DNA from: Vreelandella sp031769195
GTDB taxonomy: Bacteria; Pseudomonadota; Gammaproteobacteria; Pseudomonadales; Halomonadaceae
Direction: 5' to 3'
DNA: 64,000 nucleotides
NCBI RefSeq assembly: GCF_031769195.1
Contig: NZ_JAVHNP010000004.1
Coordinates: 62,001-126,000 of the forward strand
Numbering within the stretch: position 1 is the first letter of the stretch; each line of letters opens with the position of its first letter. Position numbers and translations under genes: made by a program. Positions 51,584 through 60,487 of the stretch are shown piece after piece. The notes under the pieces are model-generated. The model was not told the origin of the DNA. It saw only the letters and a list, made by a program, of their open reading frames with translations, and made no database searches.

Positions 51584-51652
51584 ATGTCTTACACAACAGA
51601 TAGTCAATATCCTACAAAACAAATGGCAGATGTCTTACAAAAACCATTCACG
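51584..51652. repeat. Three tandem 23-bp imperfect repeats upstream of the chemoreceptor gene
   Basis: Units starting at 51584, 51607 and 51630 share AT(G/A)TC(T/C)TACA(C/A)AACA-type cores at exactly 23-bp spacing (minus-strand core TGTAAGACAT/TGTAGGATAT). They lie about 170 bp upstream of the chemoreceptor start in a 630-bp, AT-rich gap (51415-52047) with no other gene. They look like an array of regulator binding sites, though a relic minisatellite is possible. The rest of the gap shows A/T-rich promoter-like sequence and, near 51975-52010, GC-rich inverted fragments. Confidence 0.6.
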
Positions 51653-52047
51653 AAAAAGTAAAAAAACATCAAAACCATATAAAACAAAGATTTAAACAGC
51701 ATTTAAAAATAAGATCCTATGTTTTTCTCGAAGCTTTTTAACGAAGCTGGACACTCTTACCACTTAAACAACCTTTAACACTAAACACGCTTTTTAATTA
51801 GCTCGCTAGTATGTAACATTTCCGTCTAGCAATTTGCATCAGTAGCGTCTAAGAAAAACATATCTTTCATCTTTTATGAGATATGACCAGCATGTGAACT
51901 GGGTAGCTTGAGAATCAATTAAGCCATTTTTTTGGGCATGTTAACGTCGATAGAACTCCTACAAACTTAACTGACCGCAATCGCCGTTGGCGCAGGCGGG
52001 CTTCGGCTCCTAGACTGAAGCTTCGTTTCTCTTGAGATACCCGACCT

Positions 52048-53016
52048 ATGCGCGTTTTTTCTAATCCGGTCGGTGCCGGTTCACTCTGGTTTGATAATTT
52101 GGTCACGGCGGATGGCGTGCCGGTGGCTTACGACCCCCAGGCGCGTGCGTTTATTCCCATGCCGCCCTTTTGTGCCAATCGTGACGTGATTGGCTGTAAC
52201 TGGATTGCCCCCAAAGAAGGTGAGTTCTGCCGCGCTTGCGCGATGACCGCCCTCGCCCCAGACCCTTCCATTTCCGATGCGATACCCCACTGGGCACACA
52301 CCGAGGCGGCCAAGCGCTGGGTGATTGATAACCTGGGCCGCTGGCACTGGTTTCGCCCGGAAGACCCCGGTGCGCCGCCGGTGTTTCATATGCTGGCGGA
52401 AGGCGGTACCCCGGTGCCCATGGGGCACGTGGGCGGTGTGGTCACGATCAGCGTGGCGGAAGCCGATGCCGTGCTGCGCACCACCCGCAAAGAGGCGTTG
52501 GAGGAGCCTTACCGCACCATGATTGGCCATATGCGCCATGAAATTGCCCATATGCTGTGGTGGCGGCTTAGCCTGCGGAAGGATTTTATGGATGCCTTTC
52601 GCGAGATGTTTGGTGATGAGCGGGAAGATTACCCGGCGGCGCTACAGCGCCACTACCAAAACGGCCCGCCTGCGGATTGGCAAACGCGGTTTCTCTCTAC
52701 TTACGCCTCTTCCCACCCCCACGAAGATTGGGCGGAAACCACCTCGCACCTGCTGCACTTAACCGATATCACCGATAGCTTTGTGTCGTCGGGCATGTCC
52801 TCGCCGGTGCTACCGGATGACCACAACTGGGATGCCTACGCCGAACCGGATTCAGAGCGGCTGATTCATCTTGCGGCATCGTTAGTGGCGGGCGTGAACC
52901 ACGTGAACCGCTCGATGGGGCTGTCGGATCTCTACCCGTTTGTGCTTTCCGAAGTGGCCCTGCGTAAGCTGGCGTTTGTTCACGACTGGCTGCGGCGCGG
53001 TGCGCAAGGGCTGTAA
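52048..53016 (+). CDS. Putative zinc-binding metallopeptidase (COG4307-type)
   Basis: A 322-residue cytoplasmic protein. An N-terminal zinc ribbon (C42, C50, C61, C64) precedes a catalytic-looking domain with HEIAH at 164-168 (MRHEIAHMLWWRL) and a downstream HPHEDWAETTSHLLH that supplies the third ligand and helix. This matches a family annotated as putative zinc-binding metallo-peptidase with no known substrate. No signal peptide is present. It stands between the chemoreceptor's long upstream region and a convergent aldolase gene. Confidence 0.85.
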   Translation: MRVFSNPVGAGSLWFDNLVTADGVPVAYDPQARAFIPMPPFCANRDVIGCNWIAPKEGEFCRACAMTALAPDPSISDAIPHWAHTEAAKRWVIDNLGRWHWFRPEDPGAPPVFHMLAEGGTPVPMGHVGGVVTISVAEADAVLRTTRKEALEEPYRTMIGHMRHEIAHMLWWRLSLRKDFMDAFREMFGDEREDYPAALQRHYQNGPPADWQTRFLSTYASSHPHEDWAETTSHLLHLTDITDSFVSSGMSSPVLPDDHNWDAYAEPDSERLIHLAASLVAGVNHVNRSMGLSDLYPFVLSEVALRKLAFVHDWLRRGAQGL

Positions 53017-53041
53017 AACAGCCCCGTGCGCTTGGTGCGGT

Positions 53042-53935
53042 TTAGTGAAGGCCTAACGCTTCAATCACCGCTGCTACCTGTTGGCGGGCTTCCCCTTGCA
53101 GGGTGTTCAGCGGTTGGGGCAGGCAGGGGGCGCTAACGCGACCGGTGAGTTCAGCAATGGTCGCCGCCACTCGCAGGCTTCCGCCATGTTCGTTATACAG
53201 TGCCCATAGCGGTGCTAAGGCGTCTGAACGGGCTTGGGTTTGTTCGGCATCGCCTGCTTGGGCGGCGCGGGTCAGCGCCAGCGCTAGTTCTGGGTAGAGC
53301 CCGCCGATCACCGAGTACCACGCCTCGCAGCCTGCCAACAGGCCCGTGGCGGCGGCGGGGTCGCCGCTGATACCGATGGTCACATCATTAGGAATCAGCG
53401 CCCGTAGCCGCGCCACGCGGGCTTTGGCCTCGTCTAGGCTGTTGGCTACTGGCGGAATCTTAATCGAGCGCACTTGGGGCAACTCGGCAATGCGACCGTG
53501 CAGCTCGTCGCTGAACGTAAAGTGCGTGGTGCCGGGGTTGTCGTACACGCACAGCGGCACGCTGATGGCGCGGCTGACGGTGCTGAACAGGCTGAACACG
53601 TCGTCATCGGTCAGCTTTTGGTACGAAACAGGCGCTAACAGCAGCCCGCTCGCCCCGGCCTGCTGGGCGTGCTCGGCATTGGCTAGCACATCGCGAGTGC
53701 GCAGCGCGCCAATGCCCACCACCACCGGCACCCCTGCCGCACTCTCCACGCTCAGCTTGGCCACCCGCGCTCGCTCTTCCACGCTTAAATAGGCGTAGCT
53801 GCCGGTCGAGCCCAACACGCCAATGGAGTCCACCTGTGCTTGCGCCAAACGGCTCACTAGCTGGATAAACTCCTGCTCGTTAATGCCCTGCTCGTTCATG
53901 GGGGTTAGCGGAAACGCACTGAGGCCGGTAAACAT
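53042..53935 (-). CDS. Dihydrodipicolinate synthase/N-acetylneuraminate lyase family protein
   Basis: A 297-residue class I aldolase of the DapA family. GVLGSTGSYAYLSVEERARV carries the carboxylate-binding loop, VCVYDNPGTTHF has the catalytic Tyr, and VRSIKIPPVAN holds the Schiff-base Lys. An Asn-Pro-Gly motif and Ser/Thr pair resemble catabolic members rather than DapA of lysine synthesis. It forms pyruvate from, or condenses it with, an aldehyde; the substrate is unknown. It follows an SDR gene by 56 bp on the same strand, so the two probably act in one small pathway. Confidence 0.88.
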   Translation of the reverse strand: MFTGLSAFPLTPMNEQGINEQEFIQLVSRLAQAQVDSIGVLGSTGSYAYLSVEERARVAKLSVESAAGVPVVVGIGALRTRDVLANAEHAQQAGASGLLLAPVSYQKLTDDDVFSLFSTVSRAISVPLCVYDNPGTTHFTFSDELHGRIAELPQVRSIKIPPVANSLDEAKARVARLRALIPNDVTIGISGDPAAATGLLAGCEAWYSVIGGLYPELALALTRAAQAGDAEQTQARSDALAPLWALYNEHGGSLRVAATIAELTGRVSAPCLPQPLNTLQGEARQQVAAVIEALGLH

Positions 53936-53991
53936 GGGGAGTGTCCTTTTAGGGGGTCATAGAAGAAAGCAACGGTGTGCTGACGAGGGCG

Positions 53992-54744
53992 CTACAGCCC
54001 GCCCGCGAGATCCAACAGGGTACCGGTGGCAAACGATGACTTGTCGCTGGCTAACCAGTAAATAGCGTCGGCCACTTCAGAAGGTTGTCCGCCCCTCTGC
54101 ATTGGGATGCGTGATTTTAAGCGATCCACCCGTCCAGGCTCGCCGCCCAAGGCGTGCATCTCGGTGTGAATCAGGCCGGGGCGTACCGCATTTACGCGGA
54201 TGCCTTCGGCAGCCACTTCCAGGGCCAAACCTCTGGTCAGTGTATCCACTGCGCCTTTCGAGGCGGCGTAATCCACGTACTCGTTAGGCGAGCCGCTTTT
54301 GGCTGCCATCGAGGAAACATTGACGATACTACCCCCAGCGCCGCCCTGGTGCGTCGACATGCGCTGCACGGCCTCCTTGCAGCAGAGAAAGCAGCTCATG
54401 ACGTTCTTTTGCAGCACGTTGCCAAAACGCTCCGGCGAGATATCCACCAGCCGCGCCTGGGTGTTGAGAATAGCGGCGTTGTTAACCAGCACGGTCAGCG
54501 TGCCGAGTTCTTGGTCGACCCGGCGAAACAGGTTCACCACCTCATCGGCCTTCGACACATCGGCTTTCACAGCTATGCAACGCACGCCCTGGGCGAGAAT
54601 GTCACTGCGCACGCGCTCGGCGGCCGCGTCGTTTTCGACATAGTTGAGGCATACATCGTAGCCATGTTGAGCAAACAGCCTAGCCGTCTCGGCACCAATG
54701 CCTCGACTCCCGCCGGTAATCACTACCACGTTGGGGTTTGCCAT
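53992..54744 (-). CDS. Short-chain dehydrogenase/reductase
   Basis: A 250-residue classical SDR. The cofactor loop is TGGSRGIGAETARLFA, NNAAI is present, and the catalytic Ser-Tyr-Lys is in VNVSSMAAKSG and YVDYAASKGAVDTLTRGLA. The C-terminal FATGTLLDLAGGL is close to the standard family ending. The Asn-Tyr after strand 2 (CLNYVEND) suggests NADP preference. It is upstream of the DapA-family gene and likely co-transcribed with it; the substrate is not evident. Confidence 0.9.
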   Translation of the reverse strand: MANPNVVVITGGSRGIGAETARLFAQHGYDVCLNYVENDAAAERVRSDILAQGVRCIAVKADVSKADEVVNLFRRVDQELGTLTVLVNNAAILNTQARLVDISPERFGNVLQKNVMSCFLCCKEAVQRMSTHQGGAGGSIVNVSSMAAKSGSPNEYVDYAASKGAVDTLTRGLALEVAAEGIRVNAVRPGLIHTEMHALGGEPGRVDRLKSRIPMQRGGQPSEVADAIYWLASDKSSFATGTLLDLAGGL

Positions 54745-54795
54745 GCGCCCTCCTCGTTTGCCAGCGTTTTGCCAAGCACCACCCTATGCCTTACG

Positions 54796-55116
54796 TTACT
54801 GCCCAAAGCTAAGGCCTAAACGCAGTGCTTGCAGGCTATCGAGCTGTACCGTGACTTCATCAGACACCAACGGATGGCCTTGTACCTGCATGTTGACCGC
54901 CGCCTGGGAGCCACGGTAGCTAAGCGTCACAGCAATATTGGCGCTGTCGCTCACCGGGGCCAGCCAATCGTACTCGACGTTATCCACGCTCACCGATGAC
55001 AGCCCACGGGCTTCTAACTGCTGCTCGACTTCCTTCTCGATCACCACGCCGTAGTAGACATGGATGCCTGCGTAGCCGAGTCCCAGCAGTACCAGTAATG
55101 AAAAGAGCTTGCCCAT
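54796..55116 (-). CDS. Small single-pass membrane/periplasmic protein, unknown function
   Basis: A 106-residue protein. An N-terminal hydrophobic helix (KLFSLLVLLGLGYAGIHVYYG) is followed by a soluble part with alternating beta-type sequence (VSVDNVEYDWLAPVSD, VTLSYRGSQAAVNMQV). No family is recognised. GAGGAAG lies about 5 nt before the ATG at 55116; the frame from 55230 is an extension. It is convergent with nothing, and divergent from the toxin-antitoxin pair by 190 bp. Confidence 0.65.
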   Translation of the reverse strand: MGKLFSLLVLLGLGYAGIHVYYGVVIEKEVEQQLEARGLSSVSVDNVEYDWLAPVSDSANIAVTLSYRGSQAAVNMQVQGHPLVSDEVTVQLDSLQALRLGLSFGQ

Positions 55117-55304
55117 TGTCTTCCTCTGTTTGAGTTGTCGTGGCGCGTTACCGCCATCAAACGTGGATGATGCCTGTTTTCTGGAAACAGCGGCAAGTGA
55201 AGAGTGGCGCTTCCTCACCCACCTGTTCACACACTATTTTGGGCGGCACCGCTTGATAATAGGCAATAATCTATATAGGTTATAAGTTATACCAGGGAGG
55301 GGCT

Positions 55305-55649
55305 ATGTGGTCGATTGAACAAACGCCTATTTTTGAAGAGTGGTTTTTCTCGCTTGACGATGCTGACCGTGAGAATGTGCTGGCCTCAGTGCTCTTATTA
55401 CAAGAACGCGGCCCTATGCTATCTCGACCACATGCCGATACGGTCAAAGGCTCGCAATTCTCCAACATGAAAGAGTTACGAATTCAGAGTCTTGGTCGAC
55501 CCCTTAGAGCTTTTTTTGCGTTTGACCCTACCCGAACAGGCATCATTTTATGCGCTGGCGACAAGGGCGGGAACGACAAGCGGTTTTACGATGAGATGAT
55601 ACCGGTAGCGGACCGTGAATACGCGGCGCATCTGGAAACGCTGAAGTGA
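55305..55649 (+). CDS. higB: HigB/RelE-superfamily toxin (Gp49 type)
   Basis: A 114-residue protein of the phage-derived Gp49/HigB-like group. It opens with WSIEQTPIFEEWFFSLDD and carries VKGSQFSNMKELRIQSLGRPLRAFFAFDP, then ILCAGDKGGNDKRFYDEMIPVAD, the usual basic core and Lys/Arg-rich end of these mRNA interferases. They cut mRNA on the ribosome when free of the antitoxin. GGAGG lies 5 nt before the ATG. The antitoxin follows 10 bp downstream, the HigBA order. A TTGATA box and AT-rich partial palindrome (55253-55295) just upstream may be promoter and operator. Confidence 0.85.
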   Translation: MWSIEQTPIFEEWFFSLDDADRENVLASVLLLQERGPMLSRPHADTVKGSQFSNMKELRIQSLGRPLRAFFAFDPTRTGIILCAGDKGGNDKRFYDEMIPVADREYAAHLETLK

Positions 55650-55659
55650 GGTGAGCATC

Positions 55660-55962
55660 ATGGCCAGAAAATTAGAAGACTTGCTGGCGCAGGAAAAGCC
55701 GGAGGTAGTAGCAGCGGCCAAGGCGAAAGCAGGCGATATGCTGCTTGACATTAGGCTTGCCGAAATCCGGCTGCTGGCAGAAAAAACCCAGGCTGACATC
55801 GCCGATGCCATGGGCGTAAAGCAACCAACGATCGCGGGGCTTGAGAAGGTAGGCCAGGACATGCGCCTTAGCTCCCTAAAACGCTACGTCGAGGCACTGG
55901 GTGGCCGTGTTCGCGTTGATATTGAGCTACCCGACGGTAGCCATCACGGCTTCCCCGTCTGA
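55660..55962 (+). CDS. higA: HigA-type XRE antitoxin
   Basis: A 100-residue antitoxin. A helical N-terminus leads into an XRE helix-turn-helix (KTQADIADAMGVKQPTIAGLEK, residues 45-66) and a C-terminal strand pair (GGRVRVDIELPDG). It should bind and silence the toxin and repress the shared promoter. GAGG precedes the ATG at 55660, 10 bp after the toxin stop codon; the ATG at 55651 is a weaker choice. The unit ends before the large palindrome at 55992. Confidence 0.85.
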   Translation: MARKLEDLLAQEKPEVVAAAKAKAGDMLLDIRLAEIRLLAEKTQADIADAMGVKQPTIAGLEKVGQDMRLSSLKRYVEALGGRVRVDIELPDGSHHGFPV

Positions 55963-55991
55963 CGTTTCGCCTCAATCTTTCATAACGCTAT

Positions 55992-56025
55992 AACCACAGA
56001 GCGGGCCATGGCCCGCTCTGTGGTT
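55992..56025. terminator. Perfect 34-bp palindrome between higA and trpA
   Basis: AACCACAGAGCGGGCC and its exact reverse complement form one uninterrupted palindrome centred on CATG. It lies between two convergent units, 30 bp after higA and 16 bp after trpA, so it is probably a bidirectional terminator although the T runs are short. Confidence 0.65.
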
Positions 56026-56040
56026 TGATGCAGCGTCTAA

Positions 56041-56889
56041 TCAGGCTGGCAAACTGGCATGTTCCTGCTGGGCTTCTCGACACCCTCTCACACTCTGCGC
56101 CAGCTCTTTCACCAGCCCATGCACCCGCGCTACGGCGTCATCACTGCTGCTGGCGTGTTCGATGCAGTCTACCAGCGCAGAACCTACTACCACGGCGTCG
56201 CTGAAGCGGCCAATGGTGGCGGCCTGTTCGGCGGTGCGAATACCAAAGCCTACGGCGATGGGCAGCGGCGTGTGTTCGCGCAGCTGGTTCACGGCGCTTT
56301 CTAAACGCTCTGGCGTGGGCGCGCTGCCGCCCGTCACACCCGCCACGGAAACGTAGTAGATAAACCCGGAAGCATTGGCCAGCACTTTGGGCAGGCGCTT
56401 GGCATCGGTGGTGGGCGTGGCGAGGCGAATGAAGTCGATGCCGTGCTGAGCGGCGGGCTGGCACAGCTCTTCGTCGTGTTCAGGCGGGAGGTCCACCACG
56501 ATCAGCCCATCTACCCCGGCCTTGGCGGCATCGGTTAGAAAGCGCTCAACACCGTAGCAGTAAATCGGGTTGTAGTAGCCCATCAGCACGATGGGGGTGG
56601 TGCTGTTTTGTTCACGGAACTGGCGCACCATTTCCAGGGTTTTGGCTTGGGTTTGGCCGTTGGCCAGCGCGCGCAGGGCGGCTTTTTGAATGGCGGGGCC
56701 ATCGGCCATGGGGTCGCTGAACGGCATGCCGAGTTCGATGATATCTACCCCGGCTTCCGGCAGCCCGTGTAGCAGGCGGCGAGAGGTCTCGGCGTCCGGG
56801 TCGCCCGCGGTGAGGTAGCTCACCAGCGCGGGGCGGTTTTGTTGCTTGAGCGCGGTAAAGCAGTGTTCAAGACGAGAAGTGTTAGTCAT
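56041..56889 (-). CDS. trpA: Tryptophan synthase alpha subunit
   Basis: A 282-residue TIM barrel. ALVSYLTAGDPDAETSRRL, GVDIIELGMPFSDPMADGP (catalytic Glu), PIVLMGYYNPIYCYGVERF, LIVVDLPPEH and GFIYYVSVAGVTGGSAP are the conserved TrpA segments. It cleaves indole-glycerol phosphate and passes indole to TrpB. AGGAG lies 6 nt before the ATG at 56889, which starts MTNTSRLEHCFT; the earlier ATG overlapping the trpB stop is less favoured. It forms the trpBA operon. Confidence 0.96.
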   Translation of the reverse strand: MTNTSRLEHCFTALKQQNRPALVSYLTAGDPDAETSRRLLHGLPEAGVDIIELGMPFSDPMADGPAIQKAALRALANGQTQAKTLEMVRQFREQNSTTPIVLMGYYNPIYCYGVERFLTDAAKAGVDGLIVVDLPPEHDEELCQPAAQHGIDFIRLATPTTDAKRLPKVLANASGFIYYVSVAGVTGGSAPTPERLESAVNQLREHTPLPIAVGFGIRTAEQAATIGRFSDAVVVGSALVDCIEHASSSDDAVARVHGLVKELAQSVRGCREAQQEHASLPA

Positions 56890-56909
56890 ATCGTTCTCCT
56901 GTAGCGCGC

Positions 56910-58127
56910 TCATACGTTTTTCACTCCGAATTTATCGCCCAGGTGATGGGCCACGCTCACCATGTCTTTATCGCCACGGCCACTGAGGTTGACCACCATC
57001 AGGTGCTCGCGGGGAAGCGTTGGCGCGCGCTTAGCCACTTCGGCCAGGGCGTGGGCGGTTTCCAGCGCCGGGATGATGCCCTCTTGGCGGCAACAGATTT
57101 GGAACGCTTCCAGCGCTTCATCATCGGTGGCGGAAACGTACTCGACCCGGCCCTGCTCGTGCAGCCAAGCGTGTTCGGGGCCGATGCCGGGGTAATCTAG
57201 CCCCGCAGAAATCGAGTGGGCGTCGATAATCTGGCCATCTTCGTTTTGCAGCAGGTAGGTACGGTTGCCGTGCAGCACGCCAGGGGTGCCGCCGTTGAGG
57301 CTGGCGGCGTGCAGGCCGCTGTTAACGCCTTTACCGCCCGCCTCTACGCCCACCATGTGAACGCTTTCATCATCAATAAACGGGTAGAACAGGCCCATGG
57401 CATTAGAGCCACCGCCGACGCAGGCAATCAGCGAATCCGGCAGGCGGCCCTGTTTTTCGAGCATTTGGGTGCGGGTTTCATGGCCAATCACCGCTTGGAA
57501 ATCGCGCACCATGGCCGGGTACGGGTGAGGGCCTGCCACGGTGCCAATGATGTAGAAGGTGTCATCGACATTCGTGACCCAGTCGCGCAGCGCTTCGTTC
57601 ATGGCGTCTTTCAGGGTGCCGGTGCCGGAAGTGACCGGCACGATCTCCGCGCCCAGCAGCTTCATGCGGAATACGTTGGGCTGCTGGCGCTCAATGTCGG
57701 TGGCGCCCATGTAAATCACGCAGGGCAACCCAAAGCGGGCGGCGACGGTGGCAGTAGCAACGCCGTGCATGCCCGCGCCGGTTTCCGCGATGATGCGCTT
57801 TTTGCCCATCTGCTTGGCCAATAATACTTGGCCAATGCAGTTGTTAATTTTGTGCGCGCCGGTGTGGTTCAGCTCTTCGCGCTTGAGGTAAATGCTCGCG
57901 CCGCCAAAGTGCTCCGTGAGCCGCTCGGCAAAGTAGAGCGGGCTGGGGCGGCCAACGTAATCGCCCTGGAAATAGGCAAGCTGGCGCTGAAACTCAGGGT
58001 CGTTTTTGGCGGTGGCGTACTCATCCTGCAGCTCAAGAATCAGTGGCATCAGGGTTTCCGCTACAAAGCGGCCACCAAAGCTGCCAAACAGCCCGTTGGC
58101 ATCGGGTAGGCTTAGGGGTTTGTTCAT
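56910..58127 (-). CDS. trpB: Tryptophan synthase beta subunit
   Basis: A 405-residue PLP enzyme. FGGRFVAETLMPLILELQDEY opens the protein; LKREELNHTGAHKINN holds the PLP lysine, and ETGAGMHGVATATVAA and CVGGGSNAMGLFYPF (phosphate-binding) follow. It condenses indole with serine. AGAGG lies about 6 nt before the ATG at 58127; the extension to 58232 runs into the divergent trpI promoter region. It is the first gene of trpBA, separate from other trp genes, as in Pseudomonas. Confidence 0.96.
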   Translation of the reverse strand: MNKPLSLPDANGLFGSFGGRFVAETLMPLILELQDEYATAKNDPEFQRQLAYFQGDYVGRPSPLYFAERLTEHFGGASIYLKREELNHTGAHKINNCIGQVLLAKQMGKKRIIAETGAGMHGVATATVAARFGLPCVIYMGATDIERQQPNVFRMKLLGAEIVPVTSGTGTLKDAMNEALRDWVTNVDDTFYIIGTVAGPHPYPAMVRDFQAVIGHETRTQMLEKQGRLPDSLIACVGGGSNAMGLFYPFIDDESVHMVGVEAGGKGVNSGLHAASLNGGTPGVLHGNRTYLLQNEDGQIIDAHSISAGLDYPGIGPEHAWLHEQGRVEYVSATDDEALEAFQICCRQEGIIPALETAHALAEVAKRAPTLPREHLMVVNLSGRGDKDMVSVAHHLGDKFGVKNV

Positions 58128-58250
58128 CACGACCTCTGCGGTTTCGGGGCGATTTAAGATGCTCACGACGTTAACGCAGGCAGGTGAGAAGAAAAATCGA
58201 TAAGATGGCAAGCACCTGTGAGTTTTACGCAACTATTGAAAGAGGCACCC

Positions 58251-59144
58251 ATGCACCACAGCCTGCCGCCCTTAAGCGCGCTACGCGCCTTTGAAGCCAC
58301 AGCTCGGTTAGGCAGCGTAACCGCCGCCGCCGACGAGCTAAGCGTGACCCACGGCGCGGTAAGCCGCCAATTAAAGAGCTTAGATGAGCATTTTGGCGTG
58401 GCGCTGTTCACCAAAGCGGGGCGTGGGCTAGTGCTCACCCACCACGGCGAACGGCTGCAAAGTGGCGTGGGGGATGCCTTCGCGAAACTGAGATATAGTT
58501 GCACTTTGCTCAAGCATGAGGTGGAAGAAGCGCCGTTTACCTTGGCTTGCCCCGGCAGCCTGCTGGCCCGCTGGCTGATTCCTCGCCTAGACCGTTTAAA
58601 CCAAGCGCTGCCGGAGCTAAAGCTGCAAGTGGTGGTGAGCGATTCCGAGCAGCCCGGCACGCCTTCAGATGCCAGCGCGACCCTGGCATTCTCTGCGCCG
58701 CCCTGGCCTAGCGATGTGGAAGTGATCGAACTCATCCCTGAAGAAATTTGCGCGGTACTCAGCCCGCGCTTGGCAGAAGCGTGCGATGCCTCTCATCCCG
58801 CTTCGCTGTTTACCAATAAGCTGCTGTATACCGCCTCGCGCCCTCAGGCATGGCCCCAGTGGGCCGCCGCTCAAGGGCTAGAAACCGCCGCGTTGGAAAA
58901 GGCCCTCAAACAAGTCCAAGGCTTTGCGCATCTTTACTACTTAATGGAAGCAGCCGTGGCGGGCCTGGGGGTGGCTATCGCCCCAAGGCTACTGGTAGAA
59001 GACGACCTGAAAAGCGGCAGGCTGCTCGCCCCCTGGGGCAGCATCGAAACCCCGGCTAGGCTCTGCCTATGGCTACCCAAACACACCAACGCCCGCCGCA
59101 GCGAATCGTTGGCTACGTGGTTAAGAGAGGAGTTAAAAGGCTAA
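58251..59144 (+). CDS. trpI: LysR-family activator of trpBA (TrpI type)
   Basis: A 297-residue LysR regulator. LPPLSALRAFEATARLGSVT and LSVTHGAVSRQLKSLDEHFG form the DNA-binding domain and closely follow the TrpI/GcvA-like pattern. It is divergent from trpBA with about 123 bp between starts, the same order as in Pseudomonas, where TrpI with indole-glycerol phosphate activates trpBA from sites in that gap. That mode is inferred for this gene. AGAGG precedes the ATG at 58251; the 58218 start is an extension. Confidence 0.87.
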   Translation: MHHSLPPLSALRAFEATARLGSVTAAADELSVTHGAVSRQLKSLDEHFGVALFTKAGRGLVLTHHGERLQSGVGDAFAKLRYSCTLLKHEVEEAPFTLACPGSLLARWLIPRLDRLNQALPELKLQVVVSDSEQPGTPSDASATLAFSAPPWPSDVEVIELIPEEICAVLSPRLAEACDASHPASLFTNKLLYTASRPQAWPQWAAAQGLETAALEKALKQVQGFAHLYYLMEAAVAGLGVAIAPRLLVEDDLKSGRLLAPWGSIETPARLCLWLPKHTNARRSESLATWLREELKG

Positions 59145-59156
59145 AGGATTAAAGGG

Positions 59157-59555
59157 CTAAAGCCCTACACGGTGCGGGTACACCACAAACGCCAGCTTGT
59201 TGCCATCCGGGTCGCGGACGTAGGCGGCGTAAAAGCCTTCCCCGTACTGAGGCCGAAAGCCCGGCGCGCCTTCGTCGCTGCCGCCGCTTTCCAAAGCGAG
59301 GTGATGCAGCGTGTCGACTTCTTTGATGTCGGTAAATTGAAAGGCGGTCATGGTGCCGTTGCCTACCGTGGCGTCGTGGCCATCGAAGGGGTAGCCCACG
59401 AAGTATTGGGGCACGTTGACATCATCGGGGTCGCCATAGGAGACGCCGCTCTCATCTTGCCAACAAACATCCAATCCCATGGCATTGAACAGCGGCGTGT
59501 AAAACTGCAGGGCACGCGCGAGATCGTGTGTTCCCACCATGGTATAGGCCAGCAT
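59157..59555 (-). CDS. VOC (glyoxalase/bleomycin-resistance fold) family protein
   Basis: A 132-residue protein with the paired beta-alpha-beta-beta-beta modules of the VOC fold: MVGTHDLARALQFYTPLFNAMG at the start, HLALESGGSDEG in the middle, and YAAYVRDPDGNKLAFVVY, the usual second metal-side motif, at the end. The first metal His is in VGTHDL. It may be a small lyase or dioxygenase-like enzyme; no substrate is evident. AGGAG lies 8 nt before the ATG at 59555. The VIT1-like gene lies just upstream on the same strand. Confidence 0.85.
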   Translation of the reverse strand: MLAYTMVGTHDLARALQFYTPLFNAMGLDVCWQDESGVSYGDPDDVNVPQYFVGYPFDGHDATVGNGTMTAFQFTDIKEVDTLHHLALESGGSDEGAPGFRPQYGEGFYAAYVRDPDGNKLAFVVYPHRVGL

Positions 59556-59590
59556 GCGCGTTCTCCTTATAAGCGTTGGACATGTAACGG

Positions 59591-60280
59591 TTATGCCATA
59601 ACGCCAAACATTCGGCCAATGAGCGATGTCAACGCCATGGCCAGCGCTCCCCAAAACAGTACACGCAGAGCGGCGGTGCGTACCGGTGCGCCGCCTACTT
59701 TGGCAGCCAGCGCGCCTAACAGCGCCAGCAATGCCAACGAGGCCACCGCGACCAGCGGAATCAGCACAACGGTGGGTGCCCACCACGCCACCAAAATCGG
59801 CAGCAGCGCGCCAATAGTGAACATCGCCGCCGAGGAGAACGCCGCCTGTAAGGGTTTTGCCTGGCTCACCACGGTAATGCCAATTTCATCGCGGGCGTGG
59901 GCACCTAAGGCATCTTTTTGCATCAGCTGCTCCGCCACTTGGCTGGCCAGCTCAGGCGTTAAGCCTCGCTCGACATAAATGGCGGCCAGCTCCTCTTTTT
60001 CGGCCTCAAAATGGTGCGTCAGCGCGTTACGTTCGATGGCTAAATCGGCACGCTCGGTGTCGGATTGCGAGCTCACCGAGACGTACTCCCCCGCCGCCAT
60101 CGACATCGCCCCGGCGACCAACCCGGCTACCCCTGCCAGCAAAATATCGCTTTGCGCAGTAGACGCGGCGGCCACCCCAAGAATCAGGCTACTAGTAGAC
60201 ACAATGCCATCGTTGGCACCTAGCACAGCAGCCCTTAACCACCCCGAGCGATGGGAACGGTGGTGTTCTTGATGAATCAT
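59591..60280 (-). CDS. VIT1/CCC1 family metal transporter
   Basis: A 229-residue membrane protein of the vacuolar iron transporter family. LRAAVLGANDGIVSTSSLILG is the family N-terminal helix, followed by AGAMSMAAGEYVSVSSQSDTE, a charged cytoplasmic loop rich in Glu and His (HHFEAEKEELAAIYVERG), and three more helices, GALLPILVAWW among them. It probably moves Fe2+ or Mn2+ across the inner membrane. AGGAG lies 5 nt before the ATG. It is followed by the VOC gene 35 bp on. Confidence 0.9.
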   Translation of the reverse strand: MIHQEHHRSHRSGWLRAAVLGANDGIVSTSSLILGVAAASTAQSDILLAGVAGLVAGAMSMAAGEYVSVSSQSDTERADLAIERNALTHHFEAEKEELAAIYVERGLTPELASQVAEQLMQKDALGAHARDEIGITVVSQAKPLQAAFSSAAMFTIGALLPILVAWWAPTVVLIPLVAVASLALLALLGALAAKVGGAPVRTAALRVLFWGALAMALTSLIGRMFGVMA

Positions 60281-60487
60281 AAATCTCCTATCCCTAGGGC
60301 ATCATGCGTTACTGACTGTTTGTTGTTGACCCTCTTTTTAAGCTAGCAGCTTATGCCCAGATAGCCGCAGGTGTTTTAACGCTTAGCGCTAGCGGGAGAT
60401 TGACGCTATCCGCTCATACGACTGTTTGGCTTGAAGAAGAACTTCGTTTAGGCTGGCGCTCACTGATGTTCAACCCTGGAGTGACAC

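Noticed and set aside
51584..51652. A CRISPR array at the 23-bp repeats
   Set aside because: The units are contiguous and imperfect with no spacers, and no cas genes are in the window.
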